DNA of 64,000 nt from Arthrobacter bussei (GTDB lineage Bacteria; Actinomycetota; Actinomycetes; Actinomycetales; Micrococcaceae), in NCBI RefSeq assembly GCF_009377195.2, contig NZ_VJXX01000001.1, forward strand, positions 1,488,001 to 1,552,000, given 5' to 3'. Positions 43,594 to 51,960 of this stretch are shown in pieces. Numbering within the stretch: position 1 is the stretch's first letter; each line of letters opens with the position of its first letter. The position numbers and the translations under genes were made by a program. Under the pieces are notes generated by a model, which saw nothing but the letters and a program-made list of their open reading frames with translations, was not told where the DNA came from and did no database searches.

Positions 43594-44880
43594 ATGGATT
43601 CTGGAAACGTCGCTTGGATTCTCGCCAGTTCTGCGCTCGTCTGTCTGATGATCCCGGCTCTGGCCCTGTTCTACGGTGGGATGGTCGGCTCCCGGCGCAT
43701 CCTGAACATGATGATGATGTGCTTCGGCGGGGCGAGCCTCGTCGCGGTGCTGTGGGCGCTCTTCGGCTACTCGATGGCGTTCGGTGACTCGGTCGGCGGG
43801 CTCGGCCTGATCGGTGATGTCGCCGAGTACGCCGGCATGGGCCAGCTGCTCGCGGAGGACCCCGCGGCCTCCATCCCGCCGATCCTCTTCGCCGCCTTCC
43901 AGCTGTTCTTCGCCTGCGTCACCACGGCGCTGGTGGCCGGGGCCGCGGCCGGGCGCATGAAGTTCGGTGCCTGGATGATCTTCGCGGGTGTCTGGGCCAC
44001 CCTCGTCTACTTCCCGATCGCGCACTGGGTCTTCGCCTTCAGTTCGGAGGACGGCTCCGTGGTGGGCGGCTGGATCGCGAACGACCTCGGGGCGATCGAC
44101 TTCGCCGGAGGCCTCGCCGTGCACATGAACGCCGGGATCGCGGCCCTGGCACTGTCGCTCGTGCTCGGTCGCAGCCACGGCTGGCCGACGGTCGATCACG
44201 CCAAGCCCCACAGCCGTCCCCTGATCCTCGTCGGGGCAGGCCTGCTGTGGATCGGCTGGTTCGGCTTCAACGCCGGATCGGCGCTCTCCGCCGGCCAGTC
44301 CGCCTCGGTGGTGTTCCTCAACACGGCCGTGGCGGCCTCCGCCGGCCTTCTCGCCTGGGCCCTCGTGGAGCGGATCCGGAACGGTGCGGCCACCAGCCTC
44401 GGTGCGGCGTCGGGCCTGATCGCCGCCCTGGTGGCGATCACCCCCGCCTGCGGTGCGGTGAGTCCGATGGGCGCCCTCGCCATCGGCGCCATCGCCGGGG
44501 CCGTCTGCTCGCTCGCCGTGGAGCTCAAGTTCCGTCTCGGCTTCGATGACTCGCTCGACGTCGTCGCGGTTCACCTGGTCGGCGGCATCCTCGGCACCCT
44601 GCTCATCGGGCTGTTCGCCACCGAGGACGCGCCGAACGGCGTGGCGGGGCTCTTCTACGGAGGAGGCTTCGAGCTGCTCGGGATCCAGTCCCTCGCGACC
44701 GTGGCCGTCCTCGCCTACTCCTTCGTGGTCACCTGGGTGATCGCGCAGGTCCTGCAGCGGACCATCGGGCTCCGGATCGAGCAGGAGGACGAGATCCGCG
44801 GCATCGACATCGCGGCCCATTCCGAGTTCGCCTATCTGACGGACGAGGATCCGGTGGACCTCGGAGCACCCCGTCCGTAA
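43594..44880 (+). CDS. amt: Ammonium transporter
   Basis: 428 residues, eleven membrane helices, Amt/Mep/Rh family. Key features: FYGGMVGSRRILNMMMMCF, the first pore His in GGLAVHMNAGIAALAL, GWFGFNAGSALSAG, and the second pore His in VVAVHLVGGILGTLLIGLFA. Conducts ammonium into the cell. No glnK (PII) gene follows, unlike many amt loci. A weak GlnR-like arrangement (GTAAC-N6-TTAAC, 43435-43450) lies upstream. The 5-oxoproline genes that follow release or need nitrogen, which suggests a nitrogen-scavenging region. Confidence 0.94.
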   Translation: MDSGNVAWILASSALVCLMIPALALFYGGMVGSRRILNMMMMCFGGASLVAVLWALFGYSMAFGDSVGGLGLIGDVAEYAGMGQLLAEDPAASIPPILFAAFQLFFACVTTALVAGAAAGRMKFGAWMIFAGVWATLVYFPIAHWVFAFSSEDGSVVGGWIANDLGAIDFAGGLAVHMNAGIAALALSLVLGRSHGWPTVDHAKPHSRPLILVGAGLLWIGWFGFNAGSALSAGQSASVVFLNTAVAASAGLLAWALVERIRNGAATSLGAASGLIAALVAITPACGAVSPMGALAIGAIAGAVCSLAVELKFRLGFDDSLDVVAVHLVGGILGTLLIGLFATEDAPNGVAGLFYGGGFELLGIQSLATVAVLAYSFVVTWVIAQVLQRTIGLRIEQEDEIRGIDIAAHSEFAYLTDEDPVDLGAPRP

Positions 44881-44888
44881 GCCTTGCG

Positions 44889-44907
44889 CAGATTGTTGAA
44901 CAATCTG
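44889..44907. promoter_or_regulatory. Operator palindrome upstream of the NRAMP/hydro-lyase operon
   Basis: CAGATTGTTGAACAATCTG has perfect 9-bp arms around a single G, 63 bp before the NRAMP start. The core AGATTGTTGAACAAT recurs upstream of pxpA at 51931-51945. TTGT-N-ACAA-like palindromes are typical targets of FadR-branch GntR regulators such as that encoded at 48726. Confidence 0.75.
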
Positions 44908-44969
44908 TAGACTCCCGTTCGAGGCGTGACGCCCGTCACGCCACCTGCTGAACCGATGACGGGAATCCC

Positions 44970-46193
44970 ATGGCCGACAGGGCAGCGAAGAAGAGGACAC
45001 CGGTGGCAGTGCGCCCCGAACGGGGCGCACTGCTGGGAGCCATGTTCCTCATGGCGACCAGCGCGGTGGGGCCCGGCTTCATCACGCAGACCAGTACGTT
45101 CACCGTGGCTCTCGGGGCCGCCTTCGCCTTCGCGATCCTCGTCTCCATCCTGGTGGACATCGCCGTGCAGCTGAACGTGTGGCGCGTCATCGGTGTGACG
45201 GGTCGCCGCGCCCAGGAGCTCGGGAACCTGGTGCTGCCGGGCGTGGGCTGGTTCCTCGCGGCCCTGATCTTCCTCGGCGGCATGGTGTTCAACATCGGCA
45301 ACACCGCCGGCGCCGGGCTCGGCCTGAACGCGATGCTCGGGGTGGACGCGAAGATCGGCGGAGTGGTCAGCGCCGTGATCGCCATCGCGGTGTTCCTCAT
45401 CAAGCGCGCGGGCGCGGCCCTGGACCGGATCGTCGTCGTCCTCGGTGCCCTGATGATCCTGCTGACCGGGTACGTGGCCGTCGTGTCGCAGCCACCCGTG
45501 GGGCTGGCGATCAGGAATGCCGTCATCCCGGACCAGATCGACTTCCTCGTCATCACCACCCTGATCGGCGGGACGATCGGCGGCTACATCACGTACGCGG
45601 GAGCGCACCGCATGCTCGACTCCGGCGTCGTCGGGCCGGCGAACGTCCGCCAGATCACCCAGAGCTCCGTGCTCGGCATCATCGTGACAGGCGTCATCCG
45701 CGTACTCCTGTTCCTGGCCATCCTCGGAGTCGTCGCGGGTGGTGCGGAGCTCGCGAGCCAGAACCAGGCCGCGGAGGCGTTCCAGATCGCCGCTGGGGAG
45801 GTGGGACTCCGGCTGTTCGGCATCATCCTGTGGGCCGCTTCCATCACGTCCGTGATCGGGGCGGCCTACACGTCGATCTCCTTCATCACCTCCTCCGCCA
45901 CTGCGCCCCGCCGCCGGAACATCTACACCTGCGTCTTCATCGCCGTCTCCGCCGTGATCTACCTGCTCGTGGGACAGGCGCCGACGACGCTGCTCATCGC
46001 CGCGGGCGCCGTGAACGGGCTGATCCTGCCCGTCGGCTTCGCCGTGATCCTGTGGGTGGCCTGGCGTCGGAGGGACCTCCTGGCGGGGTACGTGTACCCG
46101 AAGTGGCTCCTGGTGGTCGGGGTCCTCGCCTGGCTCCTGACCCTCTTCCTCGGCTACCAGTCGCTCAGCGGTCTCGCGAAGCTGTGGGCATGA
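44970..46193 (+). CDS. NRAMP-fold transporter of the YcsG type
   Basis: 407 residues with about eleven helices of the NRAMP/APC fold: [28 protein letters not shown] in helix 1. The canonical metal-binding DPGN of true NRAMP proteins is replaced by Gly-Pro-Gly-Phe, so divalent metal import is unlikely. This matches the YcsG group, found with LamB/YcsF and 5-oxoprolinase genes, which probably carries 5-oxoproline or a related acid. It overlaps the hydro-lyase gene by 4 bp, and has its own operator upstream. Confidence 0.85.
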   Translation: MADRAAKKRTPVAVRPERGALLGAMFLMATSAVGPGFITQTSTFTVALGAAFAFAILVSILVDIAVQLNVWRVIGVTGRRAQELGNLVLPGVGWFLAALIFLGGMVFNIGNTAGAGLGLNAMLGVDAKIGGVVSAVIAIAVFLIKRAGAALDRIVVVLGALMILLTGYVAVVSQPPVGLAIRNAVIPDQIDFLVITTLIGGTIGGYITYAGAHRMLDSGVVGPANVRQITQSSVLGIIVTGVIRVLLFLAILGVVAGGAELASQNQAAEAFQIAAGEVGLRLFGIILWAASITSVIGAAYTSISFITSSATAPRRRNIYTCVFIAVSAVIYLLVGQAPTTLLIAAGAVNGLILPVGFAVILWVAWRRRDLLAGYVYPKWLLVVGVLAWLLTLFLGYQSLSGLAKLWA

Positions 46194-46999
46194 CCGCCGA
46201 AGGGGTACCGGCCCCACCCGATGCATCCCGCCTCACCGCTGGCGAGGCGCGCGCCCTCTTCCGCCGTGGCATTGTGGCGCCCAGCGCGGGCTGGGCGGAC
46301 GGCTACACGCAGGCCAACCTGCTGATCGTCCCCGCGGACCTCGCCTACGACGTCCTGCTCTTCGCGCAGCGCAACCCGAAGGCCTGCCCCGTCCTCGACG
46401 TCCTCGACGCGGGACAGGTCACCGGGCGCCTCCTGCCCGACGGCGACATCCGCACCGATGCCGCGCGGTACGTCGTCTACTGCGACGGAGTCCCCGTGGA
46501 ACGGCCCACGGACCTGCTGGAGGTCTGGCAGGAAGACCTCGTGACCTTCATCATCGGGTGCAGCTTCACCTTCGAGTCGGCCCTGCGGGCCGGCGGCATC
46601 CCGATCGCGCACATCGACCAGGGCGTGAACGTGCCCATGTTCCGGACCGATCGCCGGTGCCGTCCGGCAGGGAGTCTCGCCGGACCGCTCGTCGTCTCCA
46701 TGCGGCCGGTCAGCCCGGACCGGATCGCCGACGCCGTCCGGATCACCTCGCGCTACCCGGCCGTGCACGGCGCTCCCGTCCATGTGGGGGACCCGGCGGC
46801 CCTCGGGATCGCCGACCTCGGCTCACCCGATTTCGGTGATCCGGTGGACCTGCCCCGCGGTACCGTCCCGGTGTTCTGGGCCTGCGGGGTCACGCCCCAG
46901 GCCGCGGTGATGGAGTCCCGGCCGGGCCTGGCCATCGGCCACGCACCCGGCCACATGCTGGTCACCGACGCGCGCGACAGCGACTACCTCGTCCCCTGA
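46190..46999 (+). CDS. Putative hydro-lyase, DUF1445 (YcsI-type)
   Basis: 269 residues starting with ATG overlapping the NRAMP stop. DUF1445 motifs: [60 protein letters not shown], and the C-terminal [33 protein letters not shown]. The mammalian relative is a D-glutamate cyclase that makes 5-oxo-D-proline, so a role in D-glutamate or 5-oxoproline metabolism fits both the family and the nearby pxp genes. Confidence 0.92.
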   Translation: MTAEGVPAPPDASRLTAGEARALFRRGIVAPSAGWADGYTQANLLIVPADLAYDVLLFAQRNPKACPVLDVLDAGQVTGRLLPDGDIRTDAARYVVYCDGVPVERPTDLLEVWQEDLVTFIIGCSFTFESALRAGGIPIAHIDQGVNVPMFRTDRRCRPAGSLAGPLVVSMRPVSPDRIADAVRITSRYPAVHGAPVHVGDPAALGIADLGSPDFGDPVDLPRGTVPVFWACGVTPQAAVMESRPGLAIGHAPGHMLVTDARDSDYLVP

Positions 47000-47162
47000 C
47001 AGATCGATCCGCGGGTGTCCGAGCAGCCCGCACGCTCCACGATTCGTCGCGCCGCGAGTCCCTGACGGGTCGGCTCGCAGATCGCCCGGCCTCGCGTACT
47101 CCAGCGCGCGAAGCCGCCCGCGCATCGTCGGCCCCGCGAGTGCCCGGTGCACTTCCTCGCGA

Positions 47163-47531
47163 TCAGAGCCGCAGGGCATCGAGCCCGGCCAGTGCCCCGT
47201 CCGGCCCGACGGAGGCGATGCCGTGCACACGCGCCCAGGAGGTCAACTCCTCCGTGATGGCCCGCGCGATCCCCGACCACCGGGCGTAGGGCACGACATA
47301 GACGTCGGTCACCTCGGCAGCGGTGCCGATCAGGCGGAGTCCACCGCACCCGACGGGCTGTCCCGACGCCAGCTCGTACGCGATGAGGAACACCGCGATG
47401 TCCGAGCCGTCGTCGGCCGCGACGGGGACGGGCGGCTCATGCCCGCTCCCGGACTCCGCACGCAGCGCCTCCCGCAGCCCCATGGCCACGGGGTTGGTCC
47501 AGGGGACCTGTCGAACCCTCAGCGTCTGCAC
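47163..47531 (-). CDS. Short GNAT-type acetyltransferase, probably C-terminally truncated
   Basis: 122 residues. The first half has the GNAT core up to motif A: AVFLIAYELASGQPVGCGGLRLIGTAAEVTDVYVVPYARWSGIARAITEELTSWARVHG, where the acetyl-CoA loop is altered (RWSGIA in place of RGxGxG). The expected motif B strand and LYxxxGF helix are missing; the frame stops right after DALRL. Either degenerate or a relic. No clear partner gene. Confidence 0.6.
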   Translation of the reverse strand: MQTLRVRQVPWTNPVAMGLREALRAESGSGHEPPVPVAADDGSDIAVFLIAYELASGQPVGCGGLRLIGTAAEVTDVYVVPYARWSGIARAITEELTSWARVHGIASVGPDGALAGLDALRL

Positions 47532-47696
47532 GGCAGCCTCCTGTGGACGGGGTGTTCTCCCTCACGCTACGGACCGGCGGTTTCCGCCGCGTTTCCGGCC
47601 GCGAACATCCCTGTGCCGGGAATCCCACAGCCCTCCACCGCGGAGCGCCTGGCCGGTGACCGGCAGGCGGGCTCAGTGGGCACCGGGTGGGTAGGA

Positions 47697-47726
47697 TGAA
47701 CCCCGTCGACCAGTCGACGGGGTTCA
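47697..47726. promoter_or_regulatory. Perfect 30-bp inverted repeat in the GNAT/GAF-ANTAR divergent interval
   Basis: TGAACCCCGTCGAC (47697-47710) and its exact complement (47713-47726) flank a two-base centre CA. The 315-bp interval 47532-47846 otherwise shows no gene. No T-run follows on either side, and both flanking genes are transcribed away from it, so it is not a simple terminator. Operator or leader-RNA hairpin are both possible. Confidence 0.5.
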
Positions 47727-47846
47727 GAAGCGAGCCGAGATCATCCAGCGCGCTCCCCGAAGGATCCGTCCCATGACGTCACGCAAGTCCCCGTCCCATC
47801 CCTTCCTCGCGACGAGCGACCTCCGCACGGGCAGGGGGACGGCGGC

Positions 47847-48602
47847 GTGCCCGACGAACAGCAACTAGCCGTCGAGGCCGCCGAGGACGGCCTGACCGCA
47901 CTGCTGCAGGACATGGTGCTCGACAGCGACGACGTGCAGCAGTTCCTCGACGGGCTCGTGGAGGTCGCATCCCGGGCGTTCACCGGAGAGCACGGCGAGG
48001 TGTTCTGCGGGGTCACGCTCCTCCGGCCACAGTCCATGACCACGGTCGCCAGCAGCAGCGAGCAGGCGCGCGTCATGGACGAGGTGCAGTACGGGTTCGA
48101 TGACGGCCCCTGCCTGCGGGCCGCCCGCGAGGGCTACACCGTGCACATCCCTGACTTCCTCGCGGAGGACCGTTTCCCCGAGTACCGGCAGGCCATCGCG
48201 GGCCACGGGATCCGCTCGGCTCTCGGCATACCGATCCGCCTCGACGCCGGCGCCAGCGCCGGGCTCGACTTCTACTCGACCAGGCCGCATGCCTTTCCCG
48301 ACACCAGCATCACCGTGGCGGAGGGCATTGCGCGGGACGCCTCCCGATCCCTGCGACTCTCCGTCCGGATCGCGCATCTCACCGACGACGCCGGCAACCT
48401 GAGGGCAGCGCTGGAGTCGCGCACCATGATCGACCTCGCCGTGGGCGCGATCATGGCGCAGAACCGGTGCTCGCAGGAGGACGCCGTGAGGATCCTCCGT
48501 GCTGCCTCGCAGGGCCGGAACGTCAAACTCCGCGACCTCGCGGCCTCCGTCCTGGCGTCGCTGGGCCAACAGGGCCCCGTCCGCACGCACTTCGACGGAT
48601 AG
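47847..48602 (+). CDS. GAF and ANTAR domain protein
   Basis: 251 residues from GTG 47847, with AGGGGGA 7 bp upstream. GAF domain (about 30-160: LVEVASRAFTGEHGEVFCGVTLL, DDGPCLRAAREG, FPEYRQAIAGHGIRSALGIPIRL) and ANTAR domain (about 180-240: LRAALESRTMIDLAVGAIMAQNRCSQEDAVRILRAASQGRNVKLRDLA). A clear paralogue of the 21.8-kb protein, similar across its length. It should bind structured RNA and act as an antiterminator in response to a GAF ligand. Confidence 0.9.
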   Translation: MPDEQQLAVEAAEDGLTALLQDMVLDSDDVQQFLDGLVEVASRAFTGEHGEVFCGVTLLRPQSMTTVASSSEQARVMDEVQYGFDDGPCLRAAREGYTVHIPDFLAEDRFPEYRQAIAGHGIRSALGIPIRLDAGASAGLDFYSTRPHAFPDTSITVAEGIARDASRSLRLSVRIAHLTDDAGNLRAALESRTMIDLAVGAIMAQNRCSQEDAVRILRAASQGRNVKLRDLAASVLASLGQQGPVRTHFDG

Positions 48603-48725
48603 GCTTCGAGGGAACTGCAGGGGAGGGGACAGCGTGGACTGCGGTGGACGATACACCGGTCCGACGGAGGACGGGACCCCAGGGGACGGACGTGGTGCGA
48701 TTCGGGCCCGACGGCATCGAGAACG

Positions 48726-49424
48726 TCAGCGATCCCGCTCCCGGCGCACCGCCGCGAGGAGTTGGGACTCCGCCTGGTCCAAATAGGCGCGCATGCCCTC
48801 CGCTGCCTCGTCCGCCCGATCCGCCCGCAGCAATGCTGCGATGTCCGCATTGGCCTCGACATAGGGGGCGTGGAACGCCGGATCGTCACCCATGCCGTGG
48901 AACACCAGGCGCATCTCGGCCAGCACCTCGGACATCATGGCGTCGAACCGCGCACTGCCCGCCCGCGCCACCACCGCCTTGTGGAAGTCCTGGTTGGCGT
49001 CCGCCATGGCGGCGACGTCGCCTGCGTCCCGCGCTGAGCGGGCCCGGGCGATGACGGCGTCGCGCTCGGCCGCTGCCGCCCCGGAGTCGGCACCGCCCCA
49101 CCGTAGCGCCGCGGGTTCCAGGTACCGGCGGACACGGTAGATCTCGGCGATGTCCTCAGCTGTGGGGCGGGCGACGAAGACTCCCCGGTTGGGGACCCTC
49201 GTCACGATGTTCTCCGCGGCGAGGATGCCGAAGGCCTCCCGCAACGTGTTCCGGGAGACCCCGAGCGCGGACCCCAGCGCCTCCTCGAGGAGCTTCGTCC
49301 CGGGCGGAAGGTCACCCTCGGCGATGCGGGTCCTCAGCGCACCCGCGACCCACTGCCCCGTATGGGCGTGGCGCGCTCCGCTGGAGAGCCGACGCATGGC
49401 CGCCAGGGCGTCGTCGAACGTCAT
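48726..49424 (-). CDS. GntR-family regulator, FadR branch with FCD domain
   Basis: 232 residues. Winged helix (about 22-85: GQWVAGALRTRIAEGDLPPGTKLLEEALGSALGVSRNTLREAFGILAAENIVTRVPNRGVFV) then an all-helical FCD ligand domain (about 90-220: EIYRVRRYLEPAALRW, ANQDFHKAVVARAG, HAPYVEANADIAALLRADRADEAAEGMRAYL) with metal-binding His and Asp positions. It is the last gene of the pxpA-pxpBC operon on the minus strand, and is the likely ligand of the two shared operators at 44889 and 51931. Confidence 0.92.
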   Translation of the reverse strand: MTFDDALAAMRRLSSGARHAHTGQWVAGALRTRIAEGDLPPGTKLLEEALGSALGVSRNTLREAFGILAAENIVTRVPNRGVFVARPTAEDIAEIYRVRRYLEPAALRWGGADSGAAAAERDAVIARARSARDAGDVAAMADANQDFHKAVVARAGSARFDAMMSEVLAEMRLVFHGMGDDPAFHAPYVEANADIAALLRADRADEAAEGMRAYLDQAESQLLAAVRRERDR

Positions 49425-49467
49425 GGTCCCACCCTAACCGGGCCCGCCCGCCCGGTATCCGGTCCGA

Positions 49468-51099
49468 TCAGGGGTCTGCGACGAGGAACCGCACGGTGGA
49501 GCCTGGCGGCAGCTGGGCCGCCCGGTCCAGGTCGGCGGAGACCACGACGGCGATGACGGGGTACCCGCCGGTCACCGGATGATCGGCGAGGAACAGGACC
49601 GGGAGGCCCGACGGCGGCACCTGGAGGGCGCCGCCCACCGTGCCCTCACTCGGCAGCTCCCCCTCCCGGGTCCGCTGCAGGGCCGGCCCGTCGAGGCGGA
49701 GTCCGATCCGGTTCGACTGGGCGCTGACCGTCCAGTCGGACGAGCAGAGGCGCTCGAGACCCTCGGCACCGAACCAGTCGTCCCGGGGGCCCGGCCGGAT
49801 GCGGAGGACCTCGGGCGAGGCGGCACGCCGGAGTGATTCGGGATCGCCGACCGGGGACGCGGACGCCTGCGCAGCCACGGCGAGCGGCGTGCCCGTGGCG
49901 AGCGGTTCGGGCCCCAGCCCGGACATCGAATCGGTGGAGCGACTGCCGAGGACCTCGTCCGCGGCGAAGCCGCCACGGACCGCCGTGTAGGACCGGAAAC
50001 CCGTCGCCGGGGCGGACTGCCGCAGCACCTCGCCCGCGCGCAGGAGGAACGGTGCACAGGCGAGCGGCTCCCGCTCGCGGCCGTCGGGCATCGCGATCGT
50101 CAGGCCGACGTCGGCGCCCGTCACGGCGAGCACCTGATCTGTCCCGGCCTCCAGGGCCAGCCCGCCGTTGAGGCTCTCGATGACCGCTGCACCCGCTGTG
50201 TTGCCCACGAGACGGTTGGCCTGGCGGGCGGCCGACCGGTCCAGCGCGCCTGCCTCCGCCACCCCGAGGGACATGAGCCCGGGCCTGCCGAGATCCTGCA
50301 GCGTGCTGGAGAGGCCGGGGTGCACCACCACGAGGTGCGGCGACTCCATCGCGTGTGCTGCGCCGACGTCGACCGGGCATGCGGGCGCTTCCCCGCTCGT
50401 GGCCGCCTCGCCGGGGGCGCCGCGTTCCGCCGGCTCCGCGGGCGGTGCACTGCGTCCGGGTGATCCCGCCGACGCGCCGACCTGGACGCGGTGCCGCACC
50501 GGGACGAACCGGACGCGGTTCCCGGGCCGGATGAGCGCCGGCTGCTCGCGGTGCGTGTCCCACAGGACGGCGTCGGTGCGGCCGATCAGTTGCCATCCGC
50601 CGGGTGACTCCCGCGGATAGACCGCCGAGAAGGCTCCAGCGAGGGCCACGGACCCGGCGGGCACGGCGGTGCGGGGTGAGTCGCGCCGTGGCACCTCGAG
50701 GCGGGGATCGCCGCCTGTGAGATAGGCGAAGCCCGGCGCGAACCCGCCGAAGGAGGCGGTCCAGGGACGGGAGGAATGGGCAGCGACGACGGCGTCCTCG
50801 CTGAGACCCGTCCGCCGCGCCACCTCCGCCAGGTCCTCGCCGTCGTACTGCACCTCGATGGTGACGAGCGTGTCCTCGACCTCCACGGGAAGCGTCGGAT
50901 CGGTGGTGCGCAGGCGCTCCGCGAGCGCCTCGAGGTGTACCGCGTCACGCACGGTCACGAGCACGGTGCAGGCCGCCGCGACGACGTCCACCTGTCCGTC
51001 GGCCGGCCTGGCCTGCAGCTGGGACTGGATGCTGAGCACCTCGGTCAGGCCCGGCAGTTCGACGAGCAGTCCGCGGTCCCCGACGGCTCGGAGCGTCAT
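49468..51099 (-). CDS. pxpBC: 5-oxoprolinase subunits B and C, natural fusion
   Basis: 543 residues from ATG 51099. Residues 1-215 are PxpB/KipI (RAVGDRGLLVELPG, PWTASFGGFAPGFAYLTGGDPRLEVPRRDSPRTAVPAGSVALAG, GGWQLIGRTDA). A Pro/Ala/Gly-rich linker (about 218-260) leads to PxpC/KipA (VVHPGLSSTLQDLGRPGLMSLGVAEAGALDRSAARQANRLVGN, EGTVGGALQVPPSGLPVLFLADHPVTGGYPVIAVV). With PxpA it hydrolyses 5-oxoproline to glutamate using ATP. Usually these are two genes; the fusion is complete. It starts 28 bp after pxpA. Confidence 0.93.
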   Translation of the reverse strand: MTLRAVGDRGLLVELPGLTEVLSIQSQLQARPADGQVDVVAAACTVLVTVRDAVHLEALAERLRTTDPTLPVEVEDTLVTIEVQYDGEDLAEVARRTGLSEDAVVAAHSSRPWTASFGGFAPGFAYLTGGDPRLEVPRRDSPRTAVPAGSVALAGAFSAVYPRESPGGWQLIGRTDAVLWDTHREQPALIRPGNRVRFVPVRHRVQVGASAGSPGRSAPPAEPAERGAPGEAATSGEAPACPVDVGAAHAMESPHLVVVHPGLSSTLQDLGRPGLMSLGVAEAGALDRSAARQANRLVGNTAGAAVIESLNGGLALEAGTDQVLAVTGADVGLTIAMPDGREREPLACAPFLLRAGEVLRQSAPATGFRSYTAVRGGFAADEVLGSRSTDSMSGLGPEPLATGTPLAVAAQASASPVGDPESLRRAASPEVLRIRPGPRDDWFGAEGLERLCSSDWTVSAQSNRIGLRLDGPALQRTREGELPSEGTVGGALQVPPSGLPVLFLADHPVTGGYPVIAVVVSADLDRAAQLPPGSTVRFLVADP

Positions 51100-51127
51100 C
51101 CCGGTCCTACCCGCCGGGCCGGGCCGC

Positions 51128-51883
51128 TCAGGCGAAGGCACCGATCCCCACACCCGCAGCGGTGAGGGCCCGGCGAACCGCCGCAGCCATGGCGACGGCT
51201 CCGGGTGTGTCCCCGTGGACGCAGATGCTCTCGGCCTCGATGCGGATCCGCGAGCCGTCGACGGCCAGCACCTCGCTCTCCGTCGCCATCCGCAGGACAT
51301 GCTCGACGACGTCGGTCTCGCTGTGCAGGACGGCGCCGGGTTCACGCCGGGAGACCAGGGCGCCGTCGGGCGTGTAGGCCCGGTCCGCGAACGCCTCGAC
51401 CACCGTGCGCAGGCCTGCACTGCGGGCCTCCGACTCGATGACCGTGTTCGGCAGCACGAGCACCGGAAGGGTTGCGTCGACCTCCCGGACTGCCTGGACC
51501 ACCGCCCGGGCCTGCCGCTCGTGCACCGCGATGGTGTTGTACAGAGCACCGTGTGGCTTGACGTACCGCACCGTGGTACCGGCGGCCCGGGCGAGCGCCT
51601 GGAGCGCACCGATCTGGTAGACGACGTCGTTCGTCAGTTCGGCGGGCTCGACATCGATGAAACGACGGCCGAAGCCCGCGAGGTCGCGATACGCGGGGTG
51701 GGCGCCGACACTGACGCCGGCGGCAGCCGCAGCGGCGCAGGTGGCCCGGATGCCGGTGGGGTCCCCCGCGTGGAAGCCGCAGGCGACGTTGACGCTCGAG
51801 ACGGACTCGATGATCCGTGCGTCATCACCGAACGTCCAGGCGCCGAAGGACTCGCCGACGTCGCTGTTCAGGTCGATCGTCAT
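51128..51883 (-). CDS. pxpA: 5-oxoprolinase subunit A (LamB/YcsF family)
   Basis: 251 residues from ATG 51883. Family signatures: [14 protein letters not shown] at the start, [42 protein letters not shown], and [14 protein letters not shown] at the end, with conserved His and Asp in a deacetylase-like barrel. Joins PxpBC in cleaving 5-oxoproline. First gene of the pxpA-pxpBC-gntR operon; the operator at 51931-51945 lies 47 bp upstream. Confidence 0.95.
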   Translation of the reverse strand: MTIDLNSDVGESFGAWTFGDDARIIESVSSVNVACGFHAGDPTGIRATCAAAAAAGVSVGAHPAYRDLAGFGRRFIDVEPAELTNDVVYQIGALQALARAAGTTVRYVKPHGALYNTIAVHERQARAVVQAVREVDATLPVLVLPNTVIESEARSAGLRTVVEAFADRAYTPDGALVSRREPGAVLHSETDVVEHVLRMATESEVLAVDGSRIRIEAESICVHGDTPGAVAMAAAVRRALTAAGVGIGAFA

Positions 51884-51930
51884 GCGTGACCTCCATCTCA
51901 GTGTTCCTCCAGCATGCATCAGCCACGTGA

Positions 51931-51945
51931 ATTGTTCAACAATCT
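51931..51945. promoter_or_regulatory. Operator palindrome upstream of pxpA
   Basis: On the minus strand the sequence reads AGATTGTTGAACAAT, containing the 13-bp palindrome ATTGTTGAACAAT and sharing all 15 bases with the core at 44890-44904. It lies between pxpA and the convergent-side lipoprotein gene. The FadR-type regulator at the end of this operon is the expected ligand. Confidence 0.75.
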
Positions 51946-51960
51946 CCGTGTCCCCGTCCG

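Noticed and set aside
47697..47726. ANTAR-type dual-hexaloop RNA element
   Set aside because: Only one hairpin is present, and a hexaloop drawn from its centre (ACCAGT) lacks the required G at position 4.
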